NCBI GenBank assembly: GCA_021790695.1
Contig: JAJYGJ010000215.1
Coordinates: 1 to 5,733, forward strand
Reading direction: 5' to 3'
DNA length: 5,733 nt
Origin: Nitrospirota bacterium
GTDB taxonomy: Bacteria > Nitrospirota > Thermodesulfovibrionia > Thermodesulfovibrionales > JdFR-88
Positions 1 through 5,733 of this stretch are shown one piece after another (position 1 is the first letter of the stretch; each line of letters opens with the position of its first letter). The notes below the pieces were generated by a model that ran no database searches, was not told where the DNA came from, and saw nothing but the letters and a program-made list of their open reading frames with translations. Position numbers and translations under genes: made by a program.

Positions 1-2
1 GC

Positions 3-1361
3 GCCAGAACGGCGCTTTTCAACTGGCTATTCGCCAGGCACGAAGGCGGGGTCTTCGTCCTGAGGATAGAGGACACGGACCGCAGCCGCTCAACCGAGGA
101 GTACATAGGGGCGATCATCGAGGGGATGAAGTGGCTGAAGCTCGACTGGGACGAGGGCCCCTTCCGGCAGACGGACAGGTTTGACATCTATAAATCATAC
201 GTGGAGAAGCTCCTTTCCGAGAAAAAGGCCTATTACTGCTATTGCGCCCCGGAAGAACTGGAAGAGCGAAGGCAAAAGGCCCTTTCCGAGGGCAGGCCGC
301 CGAGATACGACGGCCGGTGCCGCGATCTGGAAAGGCCCGTGCCGGGCCGCACGCCCTCCGTGCGGTTCCGGATGCCGGAGGCGGGCCGGACGGTGATAAA
401 CGACCTTATTCGCGGCCCCGTTACTTTCGACAACGGCCAGCTTGACGATTTCATCATCGCGCGTTCCGACGGCACCCCAACTTATAATTTCGTGGTGGTC
501 GCGGACGACGCGGCCATGAAGATCACCCATGTCATACGCGGCGACGACCACCTTAACAACACGCCCAAGCAGGTCCACATATATGGCGCGCTGGGCCTGG
601 AGGCCCCCAAATTCGCCCACCTGCCGATGATACTCGGCCCCGACAAGACACGCCTTTCAAAAAGACACGGGGCGACCTCCGTTATGGCGTACAAGGAGAT
701 GGGCTATCTGCCGGAGGCCCTTTTGAATTATCTTGCAAGGCTCGGCTGGTCTTTCGGAGACCAGGAGGTCTTCAGCATTCAGGAACTGACCGGCCATTTC
801 GGACTGGAGCACATCGGCAAATCCGCCGCCGTCTTCAATCCCGAAAAACTCCTTTGGCTGAACGGCGAGTACATGAGGAAGACCCCGCCCGCGGAGTTGT
901 CCGGGATGGTGGCGCCATTCCTTGCTCAAAAGGGCATCGGGGCCGGGCCCGAAACGGTTGGCCGGCAGTGGTTCGAGAAGGCCGTGGCCAGCCTGGTGGA
1001 GCGCTCCAAAACCCTTGTGCAGCTTGCGGACGGGATGCGTTTCTATCTATCGGAGGACGTGGCGATCGATCCCGCCGCCAGGGAGAAATTCCTCACCGCC
1101 GGCGCCCTCGATTACCTGGTGGACATCAGGGACGCCCTTGCCCTGACGGACGAGTTCAATCATGAAAACATTGAAAAGGTCTTCCGCGGGGTCATGGAAA
1201 GGCATGGGCAGAAACTGGCCGCGGTGGCCCAGCCGGTGAGGGTCGCCGTAACCGGCGGCACCGTAAGCCCCGGCATATTCGAAGTCCTTGAGATAATGGG
1301 CCGCGAACGGGTCTTGAAGCGCCTGGAGAAGGCCATCAAACTGGCCGGATATGAAAAGTAG
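3..1361 (+). CDS. gltX: Glutamyl-tRNA synthetase (partial, 5' end missing)
   Basis: Class I aminoacyl-tRNA synthetase that charges tRNA with glutamate using ATP in the cytoplasm. The frame is open from base 3, so 452 residues are visible; a usual GluRS has about 470, so roughly 18-20 residues, including the HIGH-type ATP motif, lie upstream. The fragment opens with ARTALFNWLFARH and FVLRIEDTDRSRSTEEY, the conserved start of the Rossmann domain. A CYC then YDGRC arrangement (fragment residues 79, 81 and 106) matches the zinc-site region of bacterial GluRS, although the E. coli histidine two residues after the last Cys is Asp here. RSDGTPTYNF, RGDDHLNNTPKQ and the KMSKS-type loop KTRLSKRHG (about 215-223) follow. 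The C-terminal third is the helical anticodon-binding domain, ending in a typical VAVTGG...SPGIFEVLEIMG...RL segment. It cannot be told whether the enzyme also charges tRNA-Gln. The first ATG in this frame (126) is internal. The last 11 bp overlap gpsA. Confidence 0.97.
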   Translation, partial: ARTALFNWLFARHEGGVFVLRIEDTDRSRSTEEYIGAIIEGMKWLKLDWDEGPFRQTDRFDIYKSYVEKLLSEKKAYYCYCAPEELEERRQKALSEGRPPRYDGRCRDLERPVPGRTPSVRFRMPEAGRTVINDLIRGPVTFDNGQLDDFIIARSDGTPTYNFVVVADDAAMKITHVIRGDDHLNNTPKQVHIYGALGLEAPKFAHLPMILGPDKTRLSKRHGATSVMAYKEMGYLPEALLNYLARLGWSFGDQEVFSIQELTGHFGLEHIGKSAAVFNPEKLLWLNGEYMRKTPPAELSGMVAPFLAQKGIGAGPETVGRQWFEKAVASLVERSKTLVQLADGMRFYLSEDVAIDPAAREKFLTAGALDYLVDIRDALALTDEFNHENIEKVFRGVMERHGQKLAAVAQPVRVAVTGGTVSPGIFEVLEIMGRERVLKRLEKAIKLAGYEK

Positions 1362-2346
1362 CGCCGTCATAGGGGCCGGGAGCTGGGGAACGACCCTGGC
1401 CCTGCTTCTGGCCGGAAAGGGCTTTGACATCTCTCTCTGGGTCCATTCGGAGGGCCTGGCCCGCGCGATGAATTCCTCCAGGGTAAACAGCGTCTATCTG
1501 CCCGAGGTGAAACTGCCCGGCAACCTCAAGGTGTCCGCGGACCTGGAGGAAGTCCTGGAAGGCGCGGGTTTTGTCATAAACGTGGTGCCGACCCAGCACA
1601 TAAGGGAGGTCTTCAGCCGGGCCGCCCACGCAATCGGAAAAGATGCGAGCCTTTTAAGCGCGTCGAAGGGGATTGAAAACGGCACACTGAAAAGGCCCAC
1701 GCAGATACTGGAGGAGATCACCGGCAGAAGCGCCGCGGTGCTCTCCGGGCCCAGCTTCGCCAAGGAGGTGATCCGGGAGAAACCGACGGCCGTGACCCTC
1801 GCGGCAAAAGAGGAGTCCGAGGCCCTGAAATTACAGGGACTCCTGAACACCGGCTTTTTCAGGGTCTATACCCATGAGGACGTGACGGGTGTTGAACTTG
1901 GCGGTGCGCTTAAAAACGTGGTGGCCATAGCGGCCGGCATCTCGGACGGTCTGGGCCTCGGCAACAATGCCCGGGCCGCCCTTATTACAAGGGGGCTTGC
2001 GGAGATGAAAAGACTGGGCGCGGCCATGGGGGCGGCGGCGCAGACGTTCTCCGGGCTCTCCGGCATCGGGGACCTCGTTCTTACCTGCACGGCCGACCTC
2101 TCAAGAAATCATGCCTTCGGGATGAACCTGGCCCGGGGGCTCACCGCAAGCGAGATAACGGCAACCAGGAGGACCGTGGCCGAAGGGGTGCGGACATCCA
2201 GGTCGGTTGTGGACCTGTCGGAAAAGATGGGGGTCGAGATGCCGATCGCGGAGCAGGTGTATAAGGTCATATATGAAGGCAAGCTCCCCAGGGAGGCAGT
2301 CCGGGAACTGATGGGCCGCTCCCTTAAAAATGAGTTTACGCATTAG
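1351..2346 (+). CDS. gpsA: NAD(P)H-dependent glycerol-3-phosphate dehydrogenase
   Basis: Cytoplasmic enzyme that reduces dihydroxyacetone phosphate to sn-glycerol 3-phosphate, the backbone for phospholipid synthesis. The 331-residue product has the usual family length and looks complete. The N-terminal Rossmann fold carries GAGSWG (8-13). SASKGIE (103-109) holds a conserved Lys106, SGPSFA is at 132-137, and the expected catalytic Lys188 lies in ELGGALKNV. NNARAALITRG (205-215), FSGLSGIGDLVLTC (233-246) and AEGVRT (277-282) complete the C-terminal substrate and cofactor region. The ATG at 1351 overlaps the gltX stop by 11 bp. The only purine-rich stretch upstream (GGAGAAGG, 1325-1332) is 18 bases away, too far for a normal ribosome site, so translation probably depends on ribosomes finishing gltX. 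Its own 3' end overlaps larB by 17 bp. No anomalies are seen in the conserved core. Confidence 0.97.
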   Translation: MKSSAVIGAGSWGTTLALLLAGKGFDISLWVHSEGLARAMNSSRVNSVYLPEVKLPGNLKVSADLEEVLEGAGFVINVVPTQHIREVFSRAAHAIGKDASLLSASKGIENGTLKRPTQILEEITGRSAAVLSGPSFAKEVIREKPTAVTLAAKEESEALKLQGLLNTGFFRVYTHEDVTGVELGGALKNVVAIAAGISDGLGLGNNARAALITRGLAEMKRLGAAMGAAAQTFSGLSGIGDLVLTCTADLSRNHAFGMNLARGLTASEITATRRTVAEGVRTSRSVVDLSEKMGVEMPIAEQVYKVIYEGKLPREAVRELMGRSLKNEFTH

Positions 2347-3163
2347 AAAGAAGCGCGGCGCGGACGTAAAAAGCGGTTCGCCGGAAGGCGTAATAACCGG
2401 TTCGCCAAGAGGCGGACTGGCAGAGGGCGGACGGCCCTGGGGCCCAAAAATCCTCGGTATGCTGGCCGGCGGAGAAATAGGGGGCGCGGAGCTATGGGAC
2501 TATCTCAGGGGCGATCTGTATGAAGAACTGGGCATAGCGAAGGTGGACCATGCCCGGCACCGCCTCCAGGGCGTGCCGGAGGTCATCCTGGCGAAGGGGA
2601 AGCTCGCGGAGGACGTCGTAAAAGTCGCGCACGCGATGCACAGGCGCTCGGGAAGGTTTCTCATCACAAAGGCATCCCGCCCGATTTATGAAAAACTGGA
2701 CATGGAGGGGGCCTCGTTTCATGAGCGCTCAGGCGTGATAAAGGCGGGAGAAGGGAAGAGGAAAAAGGGCAGGGTGGTTGTCATCTCGGCGGGGACCTCC
2801 GACATACCGGTTGCCGAGGAGGCCGCGCTGACCGCCTCTTTCCTCGGAAGCCGGGTCGAAACGCTCTACGATGTGGGCGTAGCCGGGCTTCACAGGCTCC
2901 TGGGCAATATGAAAATACTCGGGAAGGCCCGGTGCATGGTCGTCGTTGCCGGGATGGAAGGGGCGCTCCCATCGGTTGTCGGCGGGCTTACGGACAAGCC
3001 GGTCATAGCCGTGCCCGCATCGACCGGCTACGGGGCGAGCCTGGGCGGCCTGGCGGCGCTGCTTGCGATGCTGAATTCCTGCGTGCCCGGCATTGCGGTC
3101 ATGAACATCGATAACGGGTTCGGCGCGGGCTGCCTCGCCCACAAGATAAACACTCTTCATTAG
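2330..3163 (+). CDS. larB: Pyridinium-3,5-biscarboxylic acid mononucleotide synthase LarB
   Basis: LarB carboxylates and hydrolyses nicotinic acid adenine dinucleotide to pyridinium-3,5-biscarboxylic acid mononucleotide plus AMP, the first step of nickel-pincer nucleotide cofactor synthesis used by LarA-type racemases. The PurE-like C-terminal domain is very well conserved: SAGTSDIPVAEEAA (153-166), DVGVAGLHRLL (181-191), VVVAGMEGALPSVVGG (204-219), PVIAVPASTGYGASLGG (224-240) and MLNSCVPGIAVMNIDNGFGAG (247-267). Cys251 in NSC lies where the family has its reactive cysteine. Residues about 40-85 (KILGMLAGGEI...YEELGIAKVDHARHRLQGVPEVI) are the typical N-terminal module. Residues 1-39 are an unusual basic, Gly/Pro-rich extension; total length is 277, against about 250 usual. 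No Shine-Dalgarno is visible at 2330 and the start overlaps gpsA by 17 bp. An internal ATG at 2459 (Met44) is possible but would cut the first helix. The later pathway genes larC and larE and the client larA are not in the window. Confidence 0.93.
   Translation: MSLRIRKKRGADVKSGSPEGVITGSPRGGLAEGGRPWGPKILGMLAGGEIGGAELWDYLRGDLYEELGIAKVDHARHRLQGVPEVILAKGKLAEDVVKVAHAMHRRSGRFLITKASRPIYEKLDMEGASFHERSGVIKAGEGKRKKGRVVVISAGTSDIPVAEEAALTASFLGSRVETLYDVGVAGLHRLLGNMKILGKARCMVVVAGMEGALPSVVGGLTDKPVIAVPASTGYGASLGGLAALLAMLNSCVPGIAVMNIDNGFGAGCLAHKINTLH
2374..2414 (+). repeat. Short in-frame direct repeat in the larB 5' region
   Basis: CGGTTCGCCGGAAGGCG (2374-2390) recurs as CGGTTCGCCAAGAGGCG (2398-2414), matching at 14 of 17 bases. 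The offset is 24 bp, exactly eight codons, so both copies read in the same frame as GSPEG and GSPRG. It lies in the Gly/Pro-rich extension before the conserved LarB fold. The simplest reading is a local duplication in an unconstrained linker. Chance similarity in GC-rich DNA is not excluded. Confidence 0.5.
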
Positions 3164-3183
3164 ACCCTATCTCAAAATCGGTT

Positions 3184-3297
3184 TTTTAAAATGGATGCCC
3201 GATTAACCCCGCCGATGGCGGGGCGGGCATTACTCTTTTTTGGACGCTCCTAAGCCTTTTTGCATCATTTCCGTGAAGACGGGAATCCATTTTTAAA
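3184..3297. repeat. REPIN/MITE-like inverted-repeat element in the convergent gap
   Basis: The element is bounded by TTTTAAAATGGATGCCCG (3184-3201) and CGGGAATCCATTTTTAAA (3280-3297), which are reverse complements at 16 of 18 positions. Each end also belongs to its own palindrome. The left is ATGCCCG (3195-3201) pairing with CGGGCAT (3224-3230). The right is TTTCCGT-GAAG-ACGGGAA (3268-3285), an imperfect stem. The CGGGAATCCA core with its palindrome resembles REP or dRS3-type repeats that are dispersed in many bacterial genomes. Two REP-like units in opposite orientation form the REPIN arrangement. The element carries no coding sequence and fills most of the space between the two convergent blocks. 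Copy number elsewhere in the genome cannot be seen from this window. Confidence 0.6.
3195..3241 (+). terminator. Intrinsic terminator of the gltX-gpsA-larB block
   Basis: The inner stem CCCCGCC (3207-3213) pairs perfectly with GGCGGGG (3217-3223) across a GAT loop. The outer stem ATGCCCG (3195-3201) pairs perfectly with CGGGCAT (3224-3230), with ATTAA (3202-3206) bulged on the 5' side. This gives 14 GC-rich pairs, followed by TACTC and six T (3236-3241). It begins about 30 bp after the larB stop. Structure and placement fit a Rho-independent terminator. The T tract starts five bases after the stem, which may weaken it slightly. Confidence 0.8.
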
Positions 3298-3333
3298 CAT
3301 TATGATTCGGCAGGTTTTTTATGAAAAGTTGAG

Positions 3334-3362
3334 AAAAAAGGCCCCGCCGCTTGTCAAGCCTT
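3334..3362 (-). terminator. Possible weak terminator of the mqnE-mqnC-reductase block
   Basis: On the minus strand, six T (3339-3334) follow a GC-rich stretch GGCGGGGCC just after the reductase stop. AAGGC (3362-3358) can pair with GCCTT (3342-3338), giving only 5 bp around a 15-base loop. A competing small hairpin GCTT-GAC-AAGC overlaps the stop codon. The poly-T and position suit termination, but the stem is poor. The strong hairpin further downstream (3195-3230) would be a backup in this direction. Confidence 0.35.
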
Positions 3363-4301
3363 GCCCCAGTCGTATTTTCTGCGTTTCTTGTGGGTTATGA
3401 ATTTCTCGGCGGAAAGGGCCGCGACGGCCCCGTTTGCCGCGGCGACCACCACCTGCCGCACCTCGACACAGGTTACGTCTCCGGCGGAGAAGACCCCCGG
3501 AATAGAAGTCTCCATCAGCCGGTTTGTAACGATGCATTCGTTGTCGGACAGCTCCACGGCTTCGGTGAGGAAATCTATTATCGGCTTGCCGCCGTGCAGA
3601 TAGATAAAGACGCCAGACGTCTCGATCTCGCTTTCATTTCTTTCGGAATCGACAATCCGCACCCGCTCCACGACTTCGCCGCCAAGGATGGCCGTTACGG
3701 TCGCGCCTTCGATGATTTTCAGGTTCGGACTTTTAAGCACCGGATGCTCCGGTTCCGCGTCCGGCAGTTTCTTTGGACTTATGAGATAGACCTCCTTGCA
3801 GTTCCTCGCCAGGTGCCCGGTCTCCTTCAACGCCTCTGCCGAGCCGCCGACCACGCACACCGTCTTGCCTTTGAAAAAGGCCGCGTCGCAGATCGCGCAG
3901 TAGCTTACGCCCTTGCCCAGGAATTCGGCTTCGCCTTTGATGGTGGGCTTCCTGCCCATCGAGCCCGTGGCCACTATGACGGTCTTGCCGCTGTAAGTCC
4001 CCTCCATCGTGAAGACCTCCTTGACGTTGCCGGACAGGTTTACGCCCACGACCTGCGCCTCGACGCATGTTGCCCCGAATCTGACGGCCTGCCTTCTGAA
4101 TATGTCCAGCAGCTCCCTGCCTGGAATGGCTGTCTCGATGCCGGGATAGTTTTCGATCCTGCTTGCGTAGCCCAGGGCCCCCGCCGTGGCGGACTTGTCA
4201 ATCACGACCGTATCAAGGCCGGACCTCGCGGCATATTGGGCCGCGGCAAGCCCCGCCGGTCCGCCCCCGATCACCATCACGTCCCAGAGTTTCTGCTCCA
4301 T
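3354..4301 (-). CDS. Thioredoxin reductase-like FAD-dependent oxidoreductase with atypical cofactor site
   Basis: A 315-residue flavoprotein of the low-molecular-weight thioredoxin reductase family, of normal length. The N-terminal FAD-binding motif is VIGGGPAGLAAAQYA (10-24), followed by ENYPG (50-54) and VIVATGS (108-114). The redox-active disulfide is C135-A-I-C138-D, in the usual CxxCD setting. The C-terminal FAD motif is FSAGDVTCVEVRQVVVAAANGA (271-292). The middle domain differs from standard NADPH-dependent enzymes: the expected GGGDSAxEEA reads VGGSAEALKET (151-161), and the expected HRRxxFRA reads SPKKLPDA (175-182). The donor may therefore be something other than NADPH, such as NADH or ferredoxin; that is inference. 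A basic tail (KKRRK, 305-309) ends the protein. The ATG at 4301 lies 29 bp after mqnC and is preceded by AAGGGGGTG, so it is probably cotranscribed. The partner is unknown; no thioredoxin gene is in the window. Confidence 0.88.
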   Translation of the reverse strand: MEQKLWDVMVIGGGPAGLAAAQYAARSGLDTVVIDKSATAGALGYASRIENYPGIETAIPGRELLDIFRRQAVRFGATCVEAQVVGVNLSGNVKEVFTMEGTYSGKTVIVATGSMGRKPTIKGEAEFLGKGVSYCAICDAAFFKGKTVCVVGGSAEALKETGHLARNCKEVYLISPKKLPDAEPEHPVLKSPNLKIIEGATVTAILGGEVVERVRIVDSERNESEIETSGVFIYLHGGKPIIDFLTEAVELSDNECIVTNRLMETSIPGVFSAGDVTCVEVRQVVVAAANGAVAALSAEKFITHKKRRKYDWGKA

Positions 4302-4311
4302 CTCGGAAAAG

Positions 4312-4320
4312 CACCCCCTT
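4312..4320 (-). promoter_or_regulatory. Probable ribosome binding site of the reductase gene
   Basis: On the minus strand AAGGGGGTG lies in the mqnC-reductase gap, ten bases before the ATG at 4301. GGGGGT is close to the anti-SD consensus GGAGGT with one mismatch. It supports 4301 as the start and independent initiation of this gene. Confidence 0.55.
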
Positions 4321-4330
4321 TATTGCGGCG

Positions 4331-5374
4331 CTAAAAATACCTGATTATATTATATCTTGTGTCCCGCTGGGCCGGTCTGAAGCCGGCCGCGGCGATGGCG
4401 GAGATGGTCTCTTCCTTCGAGACCCTGTAACGCACCCCGGCGGAGGCTACCACGTTTTCCTCCATCATGGTCGAGCCGAAATCATTCGCGCCGAACCGCA
4501 GGGCCACCTGCGCCATCTTGAGCCCCTGCGTGACCCATGAGGCCTGGACATTGGGCACGTTGTCCAGGAAAATCCTCGAGACGGCAAGCACCCTCAGGTA
4601 TTCGACCGCCGTCGCCGGTTTCATGTCTTTCGCCTGCCGTTTGAGCGCGGTATTGCCGGGCTGGAAGCTCCACGGGATGAAGGCGGTAAACCCGCCCGTC
4701 TCCTCCTGGAGGGAGCGGACCGCTTCAAGGTGGGAAGCGATGTCCTCCGCCTTCTCAACCGAACCGAACATCATCGTGGCAGTAGTCTTCAGGCCGAGCC
4801 CGTGCGCCTCGCGCATGACGGAAAGCCACCGGCCGGATTTTATCTTCCTCGGGCTGATCGCTTCCCTTACCCTGTCGGAGAGGATCTCCGCGCCGCCCCC
4901 GGGGATGGAATCGAGCCCCGCCTCCTTCAGAATGGACAGCGTCTCCCTCAGGGTGAGCGACGAGCGCTCCGCGAAATAGGATATCTCCGGCGGGGAGTAG
5001 CCGTGGATATTTATCTCCGGGTAGCGTTTTTTTATGGCGCTCAGCAGTTCGATATGGTAGCGGAGCGGCAGCTCCGGGTTCAGCCCGCCCTGAAGGAGTA
5101 TTTGCGTGCCCCCCTGTTCCAGGGTCTCGTCGATCTTCCCGAAAATCTCCTCGCGGCCGAGCACATAGGCGTCCGCGCGGCCCGGACGCCTCCAAAAGGC
5201 GCAAAAGCGGCACCGGTTTATGCAGACGTTCGTGTAATTTATATTCCTGTCGACGACGAACGTCACCGTGTTTTCCGGGTGAAGGGCCTTGCGCCTGGAA
5301 TCAGCCTCGCGGCCAAGCTCCGGCAGGGCGGCCTTCTTGAGAAGGGCAATAGCTTCTTTCCTTGGCATACCCAT
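4331..5374 (-). CDS. mqnC: Cyclic dehypoxanthinyl futalosine synthase (radical SAM)
   Basis: MqnC uses a 4Fe-4S cluster and S-adenosylmethionine to cyclise dehypoxanthinyl futalosine to its spiro cyclic form, a step of the futalosine route to menaquinone in the cytoplasm. The chosen product has 347 residues. The radical SAM motif is C51-INR-C55-RF-C58, preceded by TFVVDRNINYTNV. Family signatures follow: GGTQILLQGGLNPELPL (88-104), HGYSPPEI (124-131), AGLDSIPGGGAEIL (152-165), TTATMMFG (197-204), FIPWSFQPGNT (232-242), and SWVTQG...FGANDFGSTMMEENVV (279-309). The GGTQILLQGG and NDFGSTMMEENVV blocks favour MqnC over its paralogue MqnE. The frame stays open up to 5461, but the ATG at 5374 is preferred. 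It follows a perfect AGGAGG by ten bases and sits one base after the mqnE stop. The longer start would overlap mqnE by 86 bp and add an Arg-rich, unconserved stretch. Translation is probably coupled to mqnE. Confidence 0.95.
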   Translation of the reverse strand: MGMPRKEAIALLKKAALPELGREADSRRKALHPENTVTFVVDRNINYTNVCINRCRFCAFWRRPGRADAYVLGREEIFGKIDETLEQGGTQILLQGGLNPELPLRYHIELLSAIKKRYPEINIHGYSPPEISYFAERSSLTLRETLSILKEAGLDSIPGGGAEILSDRVREAISPRKIKSGRWLSVMREAHGLGLKTTATMMFGSVEKAEDIASHLEAVRSLQEETGGFTAFIPWSFQPGNTALKRQAKDMKPATAVEYLRVLAVSRIFLDNVPNVQASWVTQGLKMAQVALRFGANDFGSTMMEENVVASAGVRYRVSKEETISAIAAAGFRPAQRDTRYNIIRYF

Positions 5375-5375
5375 A

Positions 5376-5732
5376 TCAAGCCAGCCTCCTGTAAATCGAA
5401 TCCCTGCGGACCGGCCTTTTCCCCGCCTTCTCGATAAGCATTCTAAGCTCGGTTTCGGCAAGGCCGGGCCTCGTGCGCGCCCCGGCCGAATGCGCTATCT
5501 TTTCTTCCGTGACCGTGCCTTCGAGGTCGTCGGCCCCGAACCCCAGGGCCACCTGGGAGAGTTTTTCCCCCAGCATCACCCAGTAGGCCTTGACATGGCT
5601 GAAATTGTCCAGAAATATCCTGCTCACGGCTATGCATTTCAGGTCCTCGATGCCGGAGGGCGGCAGGCCGCCGATTTCGGTCCCGGATTGATAGGGCAGG
5701 GGGACGAAGGCCTGGAACCCGCCAGTCTCATC
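5376..5732 (-). CDS. mqnE: Aminofutalosine synthase, C-terminal part (gene runs off the window)
   Basis: MqnE is the radical SAM enzyme that adds the 5'-deoxyadenosyl group of SAM to 3-[(1-carboxyvinyl)oxy]benzoate to give 6-amino-6-deoxyfutalosine, an early step of futalosine-dependent menaquinone synthesis. Only the last 118 residues are visible, so the cluster-binding cysteines lie outside. What is present fits the family: DETGGFQAFVPLPYQ (1-15), EDLKCIAVSRIFLDNFSHVKAYW (29-51), then GEKLSQVALGFGADDLEGTV and EEKIAHSAGA, ending in PVRRDSIYRRLA. The HVKAYWVMLG and GADDLEGTV blocks distinguish it from MqnC, which has NVQASWVTQG and GANDFGSTM at the same places. The shared SRIFLDN and QVAL-FGA-D pattern shows that the two neighbours are paralogues. 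The stop lies one base before the mqnC ATG. The GTG at 5627 that could begin a short reading frame is internal. Confidence 0.93.
   Translation of the reverse strand, partial: DETGGFQAFVPLPYQSGTEIGGLPPSGIEDLKCIAVSRIFLDNFSHVKAYWVMLGEKLSQVALGFGADDLEGTVTEEKIAHSAGARTRPGLAETELRMLIEKAGKRPVRRDSIYRRLA
5385..5390 (-). promoter_or_regulatory. Shine-Dalgarno sequence that fixes the mqnC start
   Basis: A perfect AGGAGG on the minus strand, inside the last codons of mqnE, lies ten bases before ATG 5374 and sixteen before the next in-frame ATG (5368). It supports 5374 as the mqnC start rather than the upstream in-frame ATG at 5461. Confidence 0.75.
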
Positions 5733-5733
5733 C

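Noticed and set aside
1047..1430. A 127-codon minus-strand frame across the gltX-gpsA junction.
   Set aside because: It is antisense to conserved GluRS and GpsA segments and its product resembles no family I know.
3195..3297. Possible CRISPR-like pair of repeats.
   Set aside because: The two units are in inverted, not direct, orientation and there are only two, with no spacer series or cas genes.
3242..3353. Possible small RNA or small gene in the gap beyond the terminator.
   Set aside because: No reading frame with a credible start and ribosome site and no convincing promoter is visible; the stretch is explained by the repeat element and the weak minus-strand terminator.
3351..4334. A 327-codon open frame on the + strand, covering the whole reductase gene in antisense.
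   Set aside because: Its translation has no recognisable domain, while the minus strand encodes a clear flavoprotein with all FAD and CxxC motifs. Long antisense frames are expected in GC-rich genes with strong codon bias.
4730..5437. A 235-codon open frame on the + strand opposite mqnC and the mqnE end.
   Set aside because: It runs antisense to conserved MqnC motifs and has no family signature or ribosome site of note; it is a codon-bias shadow.
5375..5461. Extended mqnC start at 5461, adding 29 residues.
   Set aside because: It would overlap the conserved end of mqnE by 86 bp, adds an Arg-rich stretch unlike MqnC N-termini, and the perfect AGGAGG points to the ATG at 5374.

Overview
This is a compact, GC-rich bacterial window (about 60% GC by eye) of ordinary chromosomal genes. 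Two gene blocks are transcribed towards each other and meet in a 190-bp gap near 3164-3353. The futalosine menaquinone genes, a LarB protein and a thioredoxin-reductase-like flavoprotein together suggest an anaerobic or microaerophilic bacterium that respires with menaquinone. A Desulfobacterota- or Nitrospirota-like lineage would fit, but that placement is inference from gene content and style, not something the sequence proves.

Left block, + strand (3-3163): the 3' part of gltX (glutamyl-tRNA synthetase, N-terminus outside the window), then gpsA (glycerol-3-phosphate dehydrogenase), then larB (first enzyme of nickel-pincer nucleotide synthesis). The genes overlap by 11 and 17 bp and neither internal start has a well-placed Shine-Dalgarno sequence, which suggests one transcript with coupled translation. 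The three enzymes work in unrelated pathways.

Convergent gap (3164-3353): it holds a long composite hairpin followed by six T, a good intrinsic terminator for the left block. That hairpin is one half of a 114-bp inverted-repeat element (3184-3297) whose other half contains a second REP-like palindrome, so it looks like a REPIN or MITE-type repeat used as a terminator. A weaker terminator-like signal for the right block lies at 3334-3362.

Right block, - strand (5732 down to 3354): the 3' end of mqnE (aminofutalosine synthase), then mqnC (cyclic dehypoxanthinyl futalosine synthase) one base later with a perfect AGGAGG, then a thioredoxin-reductase-like flavoprotein 29 bp further on. MqnE and MqnC are paralogous radical SAM enzymes catalysing two steps of the futalosine route to menaquinone. 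The flavoprotein keeps the FAD motif and redox CxxC but lacks the usual NADPH-binding signatures, so its electron donor is an open question.

I see no RNA genes, CRISPR array, insertion sequence with a transposase or phage genes. The most interesting items are the REPIN-like element with its embedded terminator and the atypical reductase in the menaquinone operon. Nothing here is clear evidence of a new multi-gene system.
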